Origin: Fibrivirga algicola
GTDB taxonomy: Bacteria; Bacteroidota; Bacteroidia; Cytophagales; Spirosomataceae
Length of the DNA stretch: 64,000 nt
Assembly: GCF_011742925.1 (NCBI RefSeq)
Contig: NZ_WAEL01000003.1
Coordinates: forward strand, 1 to 64,000
Direction of reading: 5' to 3'
The translations under genes and the position numbers were made by a program. This document shows, piece by piece, positions 9,327 to 17,858 of this stretch; within the stretch, counting starts at the first letter, position 1; each line of letters begins with the position of its first letter. The notes beneath the pieces are model-generated. The model worked only from the letters and a program-made list of their open reading frames with translations. It was not told the DNA's origin and did no database searches.

Positions 9327-9833
9327 ATGACAGACCGTTTCAAACAGATCAAAACCTTTATTTTCGATGTCGACGGCGTAATGACCGATGGCAGTGTCAA
9401 CGCGCTGGCTTCCGGCGAAATGTACCGGACGTTCAACATCAAGGATGGCTACGCGATTGAGCGGGCTATCAAGTCGGGCTATAACGTGGCCATTTTGTCG
9501 GCTGGCAACCAGGATGGGGTACGTAAACGACTGGCTTTCTTGGGCATCAAAGACGTTTTCATGGGCGGACCAACCAACCACAAACTCGATGTTTATCTGG
9601 GCTTCCTCAAGCGCGACAATCTGGTTGAAGCGGAGATCCTGTACATGGGCGACGACCTGCCCGACTACCATATTCTGAGCCGGGCCGATCTGCTAAGCAC
9701 CTGCCCCGCCGATGCCGTCGACGAAATTCAGGCTGTCTGCAACTACATCTCGCCTAAAACCGGTGGCCACGGAGCCGTTCGCGATGTGATCGAGCAGGTC
9801 ATGCGCGCACAGGGAACGTGGATTATTCCGTAG
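9327..9833 (+). CDS. kdsC: KdsC-type HAD phosphatase (KDO 8-phosphate phosphatase)
   Basis: A small cap-less HAD hydrolase of 168 residues, the size of KdsC, which removes phosphate from KDO 8-phosphate during lipopolysaccharide core synthesis. Motif I FDVDGVMTDGS carries the nucleophile Asp and acid-base Asp near residues 12-14. LSAGN is motif II, NHKLD supplies the motif III Lys, and MGDDLPD is motif IV. The C-terminal GGHGAVRDVIE segment is typical of KdsC. The frame opens 165 bases earlier, but MTDRFKQIKTFIFD is the family start. The gene converges on the MMPL gene with only 2 bases between. A related HAD sugar phosphatase is the alternative. Confidence 0.85.
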   Translation: MTDRFKQIKTFIFDVDGVMTDGSVNALASGEMYRTFNIKDGYAIERAIKSGYNVAILSAGNQDGVRKRLAFLGIKDVFMGGPTNHKLDVYLGFLKRDNLVEAEILYMGDDLPDYHILSRADLLSTCPADAVDEIQAVCNYISPKTGGHGAVRDVIEQVMRAQGTWIIP

Positions 9834-9835
9834 CA

Positions 9836-12061
9836 CTACGCTTCCCGGTCAAACCGCTCCAGCACAAGTGGAAAGATAACGAGTTCGCCGTAGAGCGCCC
9901 CGACGATAGACACCGCCGTTAACAGACCCCACAGTTGAACGGTCACCAGCGAGCCAACTATCATCAGGATGTAACCCGAAAATAGCACGAAGGCGGTCAG
10001 TACAATGGCCGGGCCGACATGCGTTATGGTAGCCAACCGGGCCAGGTCGGGGCGTTTCCCGGCCTGGCGGTTTTGCCGGTACTTGTAAATGAAATGAATC
10101 GAGTCGTCGACGCAGAAACTTAGTACGATAGCGCCGATACTGGCCGTAGCTGTGTCGAGGCGAATACCCAGCCAACCCATTATGCCCATCATCACCACGA
10201 CCGGAAACAAATTGGGAATAACCGTCAACGCCGCCAGTTTAACATCGCGGATAAACAGCCAGACCAACACGAATATCAGCCCAAACGACATCAGCAGGCT
10301 ATTGACCTGCGACTCGGCCACGTAGTTGACAATACCGGCATACATGGGTTGATAGCCCGCTGGTTTCACGCTGGCCACGCGCCCCAGCGTGGCGTCGGCT
10401 ATGCGCATCAGCGTATCCATTTTACCGGTTAGCTCGCGGGCAGAAAGCATAGTCCCTGACACGGTAACCCGTCCGGTATGTGAGGGGTCGTGGATGAACA
10501 TACGGGCCAATTCAGGGGACCGGTTCGCCAGTTGTTCGTTCGCCAGTTTCAGCGCAGACCGACTTTTTAATGCGTTGCGACTCTTGGCCCCGAATTGTGC
10601 CTCGAAAACACTTTGATACAGTGAATAGAAGCCGAAGACCGGCCCCACGCCCGGCAGCGTTTTGGCCGAATCAGAAAAAGCCACCGCTGCCTGCACCACA
10701 GCAGGACTGAACAGCGATTGACCAGCTCTGGGCTCTACCAGTAATTCAAGCGGCATATACGGTCCCCAGGCAGCTTCCATGCCGCGATGATCCTGCACGA
10801 CCGGGTGACTGTCGGGGAAATAACCGAGCGTGTAGGTATCCGTTTTCAACTGGGTTATGCCTAAGCCGAAGACGAGAACAAGCGCCCCCGAAAGCAGCTG
10901 AAACCAGGATTTCTTCGCCATAATCCGCCCCAGCAAGTGCGCCAGTCGATCTCCGGTCAGCGTTGTTATTGTCCGGGACGGCTGAGTTAGAGGCAGGAGT
11001 ATTACCCCAAGCAGATAGGTGAAAAACAGGCACAGCCCGATCCCGATAGCGGCGAAAAGGCCAAAATTCTTCAGAATAGCCATCGGACTGGTTTCCAGTG
11101 CCAGAAAACCCGCCGCGGTCGTAAATGTCGTGAACAGACACGGTTTGAACACTGCCGCCAACGCCTGTAGGGCACTCTCGCGGTTATCTGCTCCTGCTTC
11201 ACTGAGCTGGTTTCGCTCATTGATCACGTGAATGGCGTCCATGATACCCAGCAGCACAATAATGATCGGCAGCAGCACCGTCATCAGGTTGATACGATAG
11301 CCACAGGTACCATACAGACCAAGCGTAAAATAGGTTGACAGGGCCACCAGACCGATGGTATATAGCAACAACAGGGGCTTGCGATAAATCCACCAAAGCA
11401 ACACGACCATGATCAGGTAACCGACGCCCAGAAAGAATCCGAAATCCTGTTGCGACAGGGCATTCAGCCCGGCGTAAATAATACCGACGCCACCGAAAAA
11501 GACCCGTTTATCTGGCAACTGTTTTTCTACCGTTGCTTTGATCGTGTCCAGCACCTCAGCTCGCCGCAAATCAAAATCGGGCCTGTTTTTCAGCGTAACC
11601 AGAAACCGGGCAGTGCTATAGTCATGGCTGAATAGCTGCTCGCGGATTGTTGGTTGAGCAGCCAGCCTGTTTCTAACGTCGGTAGCGGTCGTATTGGCTG
11701 CGAGCAGGGGAATCAGGTCCATGCCCAGGGGCGATTTTGTGGGGATGTTTGTGTTGCCTGGACCAATGACGCCCGCCACATCAGGCAAGATCTCCAGGGC
11801 ATTGGTGACCGCCGTGAAAGAGGCAAAATAAGCCGGATTCAACAGGCCCTGTGCATCGTTTACCATGACAATGACCACTTCATCATTACCAAAACGCGCC
11901 TTAAACTGCTGGTAGGTGACCAGCGCAGGATCGTCGTCCAGAAACCAGACGGTTAAGCTGTTATCAACCTGTAGCGCTGTTTGCACACCCGGCCATAGGA
12001 ACGTACCCAGCACTACCGTCAGGAGCAGCAGCCAATACCTGGCTTTGTAAAGAATGGTCAT
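9836..12061 (-). CDS. MMPL/RND-family exporter
   Basis: A 741-residue inner-membrane protein with the two-repeat RND layout: a helix near residues 9-27, a large periplasmic loop, a bundle of about five helices, then the same again. Charged motifs at the helix bundles, MDAIHVINE near 277 and CVDDSIHFIYKY near 640, are the expected proton-relay sites of MMPL/HAE-type transporters. MMPL proteins export lipids or hydrophobic products. It is transcribed away from the UbiA-dikinase-GNAT operon, with 100 bases between the two starts. I infer it exports the product of that cluster. Alternatives are a hopanoid-type exporter or a general lipid exporter. Confidence 0.82.
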   Translation of the reverse strand: MTILYKARYWLLLLTVVLGTFLWPGVQTALQVDNSLTVWFLDDDPALVTYQQFKARFGNDEVVIVMVNDAQGLLNPAYFASFTAVTNALEILPDVAGVIGPGNTNIPTKSPLGMDLIPLLAANTTATDVRNRLAAQPTIREQLFSHDYSTARFLVTLKNRPDFDLRRAEVLDTIKATVEKQLPDKRVFFGGVGIIYAGLNALSQQDFGFFLGVGYLIMVVLLWWIYRKPLLLLYTIGLVALSTYFTLGLYGTCGYRINLMTVLLPIIIVLLGIMDAIHVINERNQLSEAGADNRESALQALAAVFKPCLFTTFTTAAGFLALETSPMAILKNFGLFAAIGIGLCLFFTYLLGVILLPLTQPSRTITTLTGDRLAHLLGRIMAKKSWFQLLSGALVLVFGLGITQLKTDTYTLGYFPDSHPVVQDHRGMEAAWGPYMPLELLVEPRAGQSLFSPAVVQAAVAFSDSAKTLPGVGPVFGFYSLYQSVFEAQFGAKSRNALKSRSALKLANEQLANRSPELARMFIHDPSHTGRVTVSGTMLSARELTGKMDTLMRIADATLGRVASVKPAGYQPMYAGIVNYVAESQVNSLLMSFGLIFVLVWLFIRDVKLAALTVIPNLFPVVVMMGIMGWLGIRLDTATASIGAIVLSFCVDDSIHFIYKYRQNRQAGKRPDLARLATITHVGPAIVLTAFVLFSGYILMIVGSLVTVQLWGLLTAVSIVGALYGELVIFPLVLERFDREA

Positions 12062-12161
12062 CCAGTAAGGTATACATAAACAGGCGGTTGATGTCTACCA
12101 AAAAATCAATCCAACTGCATAAACGTATCTGCTTAGCAGGTATTTCCGCTATTTTCGGCGC

Positions 12162-13070
12162 ATGAACGTACCCAGTTTTATCGCTTACCTGAACCAGCGG
12201 TTTCCCGTCGTAAATATGGCCCTGTTTGCGGTTCTTTTTCTGACGGTTTACTCAGTGGCGACATACACTTGGCCAACGTTCACCACGGACACCTTCAGCT
12301 GGCGCGATAGCCTGGGTATCATAGCGGTCATTTCCTTCTTTTTCCGCCTGCGGGTGTTCGACGAGCATAAAGACTACGCGCTGGACGCCATTAACCATCC
12401 GGAGCGGGTCTTGCAATCGGGCCGGGTCACACTGAGCCAACTTCACTATACCTCACTGACTGGCGCTGGTATCGAACTGGTCTGGTCAGTGCTGATGGGC
12501 GTACCTACGCTGGTTTGCTGGCTGCTGGCGGTGGGTTACAGCTTACTGATGCGCTACGAATTTTTTGTCGGCAACTACCTGAAAAAACGCCTGCTACTCT
12601 ACGCTATCACCCACATGCTCATCATGCCGCTGGTCATTGCCTGGATCTGGTCGGCTTATGTACCAGCCTATGCTCTATCGGGTGGGTTTTACTTACTGGC
12701 GGCGCTCAGTTTACTCGGTGGCTTTGCGTTCGAGATAGCCCGTAAGCTACACGTACCCGAGGCCGAGCGCCCCCTCATCGATTCGTATTCGAAAGCAATG
12801 GGGTACGTACCTGCCATCACCACTGTCATGCTGGTGCTGCTCGTTAGCGTTCTGGTACAGGGCTACCTGCTTCATGAGCTAAATGCGGGCTTGTTTCCGC
12901 TCTGCCTCATCGGTTTGTTGTACTTGGCCACCGTTGGCATTTACCTTAGTTCGGTGACCAACCCGCGGGAGAAAACCCTGAAAGTAGCCGAGTTACTGGT
13001 TTCACTCGCCATGCTGGTCAGCTATCTGTCCATCATTCTGGTTGTCAATTTCCGAATCGGTACGCGATGA
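12162..13070 (+). CDS. UbiA-superfamily prenyltransferase-like membrane protein
   Basis: The protein has 302 residues and about eight or nine membrane helices. The first polar motif, FDEHKDYALDAINHPERVLQ (from about residue 66), has the D-x3-D-x3-D then HPER order of a divergent UbiA branch; classic UbiA has NDxxDxxxD followed by PxRP. The second loop, EIARKLHVPEAERPLIDSYS, sits where UbiA has its second acidic motif. UbiA enzymes move a prenyl or similar lipid chain from a pyrophosphate to an acceptor. The stop codon overlaps the next start by 4 bases (ATGA). A -7-like TATTTTCG lies 4 bases before the ATG. Confidence 0.75.
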   Translation: MNVPSFIAYLNQRFPVVNMALFAVLFLTVYSVATYTWPTFTTDTFSWRDSLGIIAVISFFFRLRVFDEHKDYALDAINHPERVLQSGRVTLSQLHYTSLTGAGIELVWSVLMGVPTLVCWLLAVGYSLLMRYEFFVGNYLKKRLLLYAITHMLIMPLVIAWIWSAYVPAYALSGGFYLLAALSLLGGFAFEIARKLHVPEAERPLIDSYSKAMGYVPAITTVMLVLLVSVLVQGYLLHELNAGLFPLCLIGLLYLATVGIYLSSVTNPREKTLKVAELLVSLAMLVSYLSIILVVNFRIGTR

Positions 13071-15640
13071 TCTGCTACGGCCCTCATGCCCCCAAAACCG
13101 GCACCATTGGCGGCAAAGCAGCCGGCCTATATCGGTTGCAAACGCTGAACATAGCCGTTCCCCCGTTTCTGGTTATTTCTGCCGAAACGTTTGACCCCGT
13201 CCTCGCCGGATTACCAGCCGATGAAACCGCAGTCGCGCTTCGCCGACAGGCCTTATTAGGTACTAGCCTGTCAGCAGCCGATCAGGTAGGTATTGCCCAG
13301 ATTCTGGCCGAGTGGGGCTTTCCCGCGCAGGCAGTGGTGGTCCGTTCATCAGTAGCCGATGAAGATGGTATGTCCCACGCTTTTCCCGGCATGATGGACT
13401 CCTTTCTGAATCTGACTACCCTGAGCGATATCTACAGCGCCGTATTGAGCTGTGCGGCCAGTGCCTATACCGATCGGGCTATAGCCTATCGAAGGCAAAA
13501 AGGGCTGCCCCTCAACGCCCGGCCAGCCGTCATTATTCAACAACAAATTACCCCCGTAGCCAGCGGCGTGCTATTCACTACCTCTCCCGATTACCCGCAG
13601 GAGATGGCGGCTCATGCGCTGTTCGGTTTCGGCGAAGGAGTAATGACCGGTGGGCTGGATGCCGACGAGTTTTACTGGCTGAAACAGTCAGCGCAGGTTC
13701 ATCGGAAGGTCATTGTCCATAAAACACAGCAGCTGGTCCCCGGTAACGGACCTGGCCTTTACCAAACACCGATTAGCCCGGACAAACAGGTAATTCCCTG
13801 CCTGACCGACAGCCAGTTGAATGAACTTTTTCAGGTAGGCACATCGCTGGAAAAAGCGTTTGGTGGCCCGCAGGATGTCGAGTTTGTGGTGACGGATGAC
13901 CAGCTTTTTGTGGTGCAGTCGCGGCCCATCACCCAGGCAATCCCAGACGTGGTGGTGTACGATAATTCAAACATTCAGGAGAGTTATTGCGGCGTGACGA
14001 CCCCACTCACATTCAGCTTCGCCAGCCGTGCCTATGCCACCGTGTACCGCCAGACCATGCAGACGCTGGGGTTACCCAAAGCCACGATTCAGGCCCACGA
14101 AGCAACGGTCACTCAGTTGCTTGGTCTGGTGAAGGGACGCATTTACTATAACATCAACAACTGGTACAGGGGACTGCAACTCCTACCGTCGTTCAGGCAG
14201 AACAAAGCCGATATGGAACGCATGATGGGTCTCGACGAACCCGTCGAATTTGTGCAGGATACCAAGAAAACAACGCGCCAGAAACTGGTCATGCTGCCCC
14301 GGTTGGTAGTCAACCTCGCTCGGCTGTTGTGGGCTTTTTCACGATTAGGCAGGTACGTACCTGCTTTTCATACCCATTTCCTCAACCAGTATAACCGCTT
14401 TTACGGGCTGGATCTCAATAAATTAACCAGTACCGAGCTGATGCGGCAGAAGACGACACTCGACAACGAACTACTCGGTAATTGGACCACGCCCATCATC
14501 AACGATTTTTACGTAATGATGACCAATGGCAGTGTGGTCAGGAAGTTAACGCAAGCAGGCGTTGCCCAACCCGATGAGTTTTTGAGCCGATACCTGTCGG
14601 GCGATAAGCAAATCGAAAGTACGCAGCCCGTCAGGGCCATGATTCGGCTGGCCGGTCAGGTACGTCAGCAGCCAGATTTGCGGGCGCTGATTCTTGCCAA
14701 TCCGGCCGATTTGCCTGCTCAGGTACACGCCAAATTTCCAGCCTTCTATGCAGCTGTTCACCAATTTATCGATCAATACGGCGATCGGACAGTGGGTGAG
14801 CTGAAACTGGAAACCGTCACGATGCGGCTTGCTCCTACCGTCTTTTACCAATACCTGCGGAATTACCTCACGGCCGATCTGATCACCAGCGCGCTGACCG
14901 AAACGACTACCACATCGCACACAAACGCCGCCGCCGAACTAACGCAAGTGCTGACAAGCCAATCAGCCTTTTTTCGACGGTCAGTTTGGCGAAAATTAAG
15001 GCAATTGCAGCAGGCAATCCGTTACCGGGAGGCCCTTCGGCTCGAACGTACCCGGCTCTTCGGCATGTACCGAAGCCTGTATCTTGCCCTAGGCAGCAAA
15101 CTGGTTATGGCCAACAAACTGACCAGTCCACGAGACGTTTTCTTTCTGACAGAAACCGAACTTATGGCCACCGCTGGTACCGCTAACGTACCTGATCTTA
15201 TTGAACTCGTAGCAAACCGACAAGCCGAATTTGCCCGATACGCCACCGAAGACGTACCCAGCCGGGTAGTTATTCCATCGCCGCCAATGACAGACCTCCC
15301 CCCTGCTGTGCGTCAAGACGGGGTGTTACAGGGAACAGGCTGCGTACCGGGCGAGGTAATGGGCGAGGTCATTGTCATCACTGACCCACGCGACAACCTC
15401 GACGTGACCGGCAAGATCGTGTGTGCGTTGCGAACCGATCCGGGCTGGGCGGTGCTGTTCCCAACCTGCCGGGCGGTGCTCATCGAAAAAGGGTCGTCGC
15501 TTTCGCATTCCGTCATTTTGCTGCGCGAACTGGGCATTCCAACCATCATTAATGTGCCGGGGCTAACCAAGCTGATTGAAACCGGGCAGCGGATCACTAT
15601 GAACGGACGTACCGGCGAAATTCAGTTGCAAAATCCATGA
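13067..15640 (+). CDS. PEP-synthase/rifampin-phosphotransferase-like dikinase
   Basis: The protein has 857 residues. The N-terminal ATP-grasp (pyruvate/PEP-binding type) domain is clear: GTIGGKAAGLYRL near 17, VVRSSVADEDGMSHAFPG near 90, VIIQQQITPVASGV near 155, EFVVTDDQLFVVQSRPIT near 272-290. A middle domain of about 460 residues follows, then a C-terminal swivelling phosphohistidine domain with His814 in GSSLSHSVILLRELGIPT. The TIM-barrel PEP domain of true PEP synthase is absent. The order ATP-grasp, acceptor domain, His domain is that of rifampin phosphotransferase, which puts the ATP beta-phosphate on a small-molecule hydroxyl. The acceptor is unknown. ATGA overlaps join it to both neighbours. 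Confidence 0.8.
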   Translation: MICYGPHAPKTGTIGGKAAGLYRLQTLNIAVPPFLVISAETFDPVLAGLPADETAVALRRQALLGTSLSAADQVGIAQILAEWGFPAQAVVVRSSVADEDGMSHAFPGMMDSFLNLTTLSDIYSAVLSCAASAYTDRAIAYRRQKGLPLNARPAVIIQQQITPVASGVLFTTSPDYPQEMAAHALFGFGEGVMTGGLDADEFYWLKQSAQVHRKVIVHKTQQLVPGNGPGLYQTPISPDKQVIPCLTDSQLNELFQVGTSLEKAFGGPQDVEFVVTDDQLFVVQSRPITQAIPDVVVYDNSNIQESYCGVTTPLTFSFASRAYATVYRQTMQTLGLPKATIQAHEATVTQLLGLVKGRIYYNINNWYRGLQLLPSFRQNKADMERMMGLDEPVEFVQDTKKTTRQKLVMLPRLVVNLARLLWAFSRLGRYVPAFHTHFLNQYNRFYGLDLNKLTSTELMRQKTTLDNELLGNWTTPIINDFYVMMTNGSVVRKLTQAGVAQPDEFLSRYLSGDKQIESTQPVRAMIRLAGQVRQQPDLRALILANPADLPAQVHAKFPAFYAAVHQFIDQYGDRTVGELKLETVTMRLAPTVFYQYLRNYLTADLITSALTETTTTSHTNAAAELTQVLTSQSAFFRRSVWRKLRQLQQAIRYREALRLERTRLFGMYRSLYLALGSKLVMANKLTSPRDVFFLTETELMATAGTANVPDLIELVANRQAEFARYATEDVPSRVVIPSPPMTDLPPAVRQDGVLQGTGCVPGEVMGEVIVITDPRDNLDVTGKIVCALRTDPGWAVLFPTCRAVLIEKGSSLSHSVILLRELGIPTIINVPGLTKLIETGQRITMNGRTGEIQLQNP

Positions 15641-16686
15641 CCTTGATTGACCGGATTCCTTACGATGGCCCGCTGCCAGATCGCTTCTTCTCCGTTGCCT
15701 CTGCCAGCGATGACGATCCTGCCCTAATCGAACAGCTTTTTCAACTGGAAGCCGACCGGAACGAGATCATTTTGTATATCGGCGAGCCGACCATCAGGCT
15801 GGTCGGTATCTTTCCCGAGCGGTCCAACGAAGCCTACTTTGGTTTCTGGGAAACGACCAATGACCTTGCTCTGAATCAGCAGGCATTTACGTTGCTCTAT
15901 GCCGATGCCCGGCAACGGGGCAGACAGACCATAGTGGGGCCGCTGAATTTTAACACCTTCCACAACTACCGGCTACGCCTGCATGAACCGCCTTCGTGGG
16001 GCCGATTCGACCGGGAGCCCGTCAACCCGACGTATTACCCCCGACTGCTCGAGCAACTGGGTTTTAGTGTCAGAAGCCAGTTCGAGAGTCGGCTCATTCG
16101 CCACAATGACATACCGATTGCCTACATCGATAAGCAACAACTCCTGGCTGGGCTGTCGCACATCCCGTTTGATTTTATTCCGCTCAACCCCGACACCTGG
16201 CTACAATATGAAGATGAACTGGCTGACCTGGTTCATCAGGTTTTCAGCGCAAATCCGGCTTATAAGCCCATCTCCAGGGCTCAGTTCCAGTTGCTGTATA
16301 ATAAGCAGTTCGCTGAAAAGCTGTGTCCACATTCGTCGGTGCTTTTCCGCGACCGACAATCGGGGCAGTTGGTGGCCATGAGCTTCTGTATGCCTAATTA
16401 CCAGTCGCTGGCGTTGGCTCCTGGCGAAACGCCCAAGTTCGTCCGTGATTTTCCTCGCCTTGACAGAAAGGTATTGCTGGTTAAATCGGTGGGTGTTCAT
16501 CCATTGTATCGAAAGCAGGGCTTAATGTCTTACATCGGCGCTTATGGCATGCTGCGCTTTCAGGAATTTTACGATGACGTTATCTTTTGCCTGATGCGCT
16601 CCGACAATTTTTCACTGCATTTCTCCGACACTCTCCCCCACGAAACCGCCCACTATGCGTTGTTCGAGAAGCCGGTTACGGATTAA
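15637..16686 (+). CDS. GNAT-family acyltransferase-like protein
   Basis: A 349-residue soluble protein. The C-terminal half (from about 190) has the GNAT acyl-CoA fold, with the pyrophosphate-binding stretch SVGVHPLYRKQGLMSYI near 287-303. The N-terminal half (VGPLNFNTFHNYRLRL near 90) may be a second degenerate GNAT repeat. It is the last gene of the operon, starting inside the stop of the dikinase gene. It converges on the kinase gene with 13 bases between, too short for a separate terminator. Acyl transfer to an amine or alcohol on the cluster product is the likely role; this is inference. Confidence 0.7.
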   Translation: MTLIDRIPYDGPLPDRFFSVASASDDDPALIEQLFQLEADRNEIILYIGEPTIRLVGIFPERSNEAYFGFWETTNDLALNQQAFTLLYADARQRGRQTIVGPLNFNTFHNYRLRLHEPPSWGRFDREPVNPTYYPRLLEQLGFSVRSQFESRLIRHNDIPIAYIDKQQLLAGLSHIPFDFIPLNPDTWLQYEDELADLVHQVFSANPAYKPISRAQFQLLYNKQFAEKLCPHSSVLFRDRQSGQLVAMSFCMPNYQSLALAPGETPKFVRDFPRLDRKVLLVKSVGVHPLYRKQGLMSYIGAYGMLRFQEFYDDVIFCLMRSDNFSLHFSDTLPHETAHYALFEKPVTD

Positions 16687-16699
16687 AACTTGCTTCGGG

Positions 16700-17857
16700 T
16701 TAACCCGACGCAAATGACAGCGTATCGAAATAACTGTTCACCACGCGGGGGAGAAACGGATAGGGGCTAATCGTGTGTGCCATCATGTACAGGCCGAGCC
16801 GATGCAGCCCGAAGTCGAACGCGGCCAGTTCGAACCCACACCGAAACGCTTGCGCGTCGGCGTAGTGGCCAGTCAAGCTATGCAAACTGTGTTGGTAATA
16901 ATCCAGGTACGTTTGGCGCAGGGCATAGCGATCTTCATCCAGCACAAAACACAACAGTTCCACGACATCGTACTGCGGTATATGAAACGTAGCCAGCTCC
17001 CAATCATACACGCACAAAGACAGCCCACCGGCTACGGTCTTGAAGCAGGTGTTCCGGGGATTGAAATCGTTGTGAACAAGCGTTTTAGGCAGCCGCTCCA
17101 GTTCTCGCCAGTAGTCTGGAATAGCTTGAATCACTTCCGCCAGTGTGGCTACCCGTTTGGGTGTATACAAATCAGGAAAAGATTCGGCCGCATTGTGGAG
17201 CAATGCCTTCCACAACGGCGTCAGCTTCAGCATATAGTCTCGCGAAGGGGCATCTGTCCAGTAAACGGTATTAATCGGGAGTTGCCTGTTCAGGTGCTGG
17301 GCGTGCCAACCGGCGAGTTGGTCAAGCGCCTGCCTGATAGGCTCGTCTGTCCAGGATTCGGGCGACATCACCGAGTTCAGCAGCGTTACCTCGTCGAGGT
17401 ATTCCATTAGAATCAGGTACGTTCCGTTCGGCTCGTCAGCATAGACGCCGAAAATGTCGGGCTGAATATCGGCAGGTACGTGGCTGTATATCTCCAGCTC
17501 ACGCCCGTGCGAATGGTAAAAGCCAGTCAGTTCGGCATAGGCTGGATAGACTTTGGCCAGTTGACCACCACAGGCTACGGCCAGCCCATACAACATAGCG
17601 GCCACCTCGCCACCGTGTGGCTTTATCTTCATCACCATCTTCCGGGTCTGACGTTGTCCATCTATGTCGACGTCGACGGTTAGGCCAAAATGCCCAATCG
17701 GCTTGTCGGAGACACCAGCAGTTAACACAGCCAGAATACTGGCCGAATTATCAATGCTGAATGGCTGGCAGTCGAACACCTGAATGGCTTTTTCAGGCGC
17801 ATGCTGTTGCATCAGGCGCTCAACGAAAGGCGGGCTGAAATAGGTCGAGACAGTCAT
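16700..17857 (-). CDS. APH/choline-kinase-fold phosphotransferase
   Basis: A 385-residue protein of the aminoglycoside phosphotransferase/choline kinase superfamily. The catalytic loop HNDFNPRN (near residues 265-272) contains the base Asp and metal-binding Asn, and YDWE (near 286) carries the DFG-equivalent Asp. KMVMKIKPHGGE near 78-88 provides the ATP-site lysine. The frame can start from GTG at 17878 or ATG at 17869, but ATG 17857 lies directly after the upstream stop and gives MTVSTYFSPPF. It is the last gene of the minus-strand operon. It probably phosphorylates a small hydroxyl or amino compound of the pathway, not necessarily an antibiotic. Confidence 0.78.
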   Translation of the reverse strand: MTVSTYFSPPFVERLMQQHAPEKAIQVFDCQPFSIDNSASILAVLTAGVSDKPIGHFGLTVDVDIDGQRQTRKMVMKIKPHGGEVAAMLYGLAVACGGQLAKVYPAYAELTGFYHSHGRELEIYSHVPADIQPDIFGVYADEPNGTYLILMEYLDEVTLLNSVMSPESWTDEPIRQALDQLAGWHAQHLNRQLPINTVYWTDAPSRDYMLKLTPLWKALLHNAAESFPDLYTPKRVATLAEVIQAIPDYWRELERLPKTLVHNDFNPRNTCFKTVAGGLSLCVYDWELATFHIPQYDVVELLCFVLDEDRYALRQTYLDYYQHSLHSLTGHYADAQAFRCGFELAAFDFGLHRLGLYMMAHTISPYPFLPRVVNSYFDTLSFASG

Positions 17858-17858
17858 C

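Noticed and set aside
13067-15640. True phosphoenolpyruvate synthase (PpsA)
   Set aside because: The central His domain and C-terminal PEP barrel order of PpsA is not present; the His domain is at the extreme C-terminus and the barrel is absent.
16700-17857. Aminoglycoside resistance gene
   Set aside because: The APH fold is shared by choline, homoserine and other small-molecule kinases, and the operon context points to biosynthesis and not to drug resistance.
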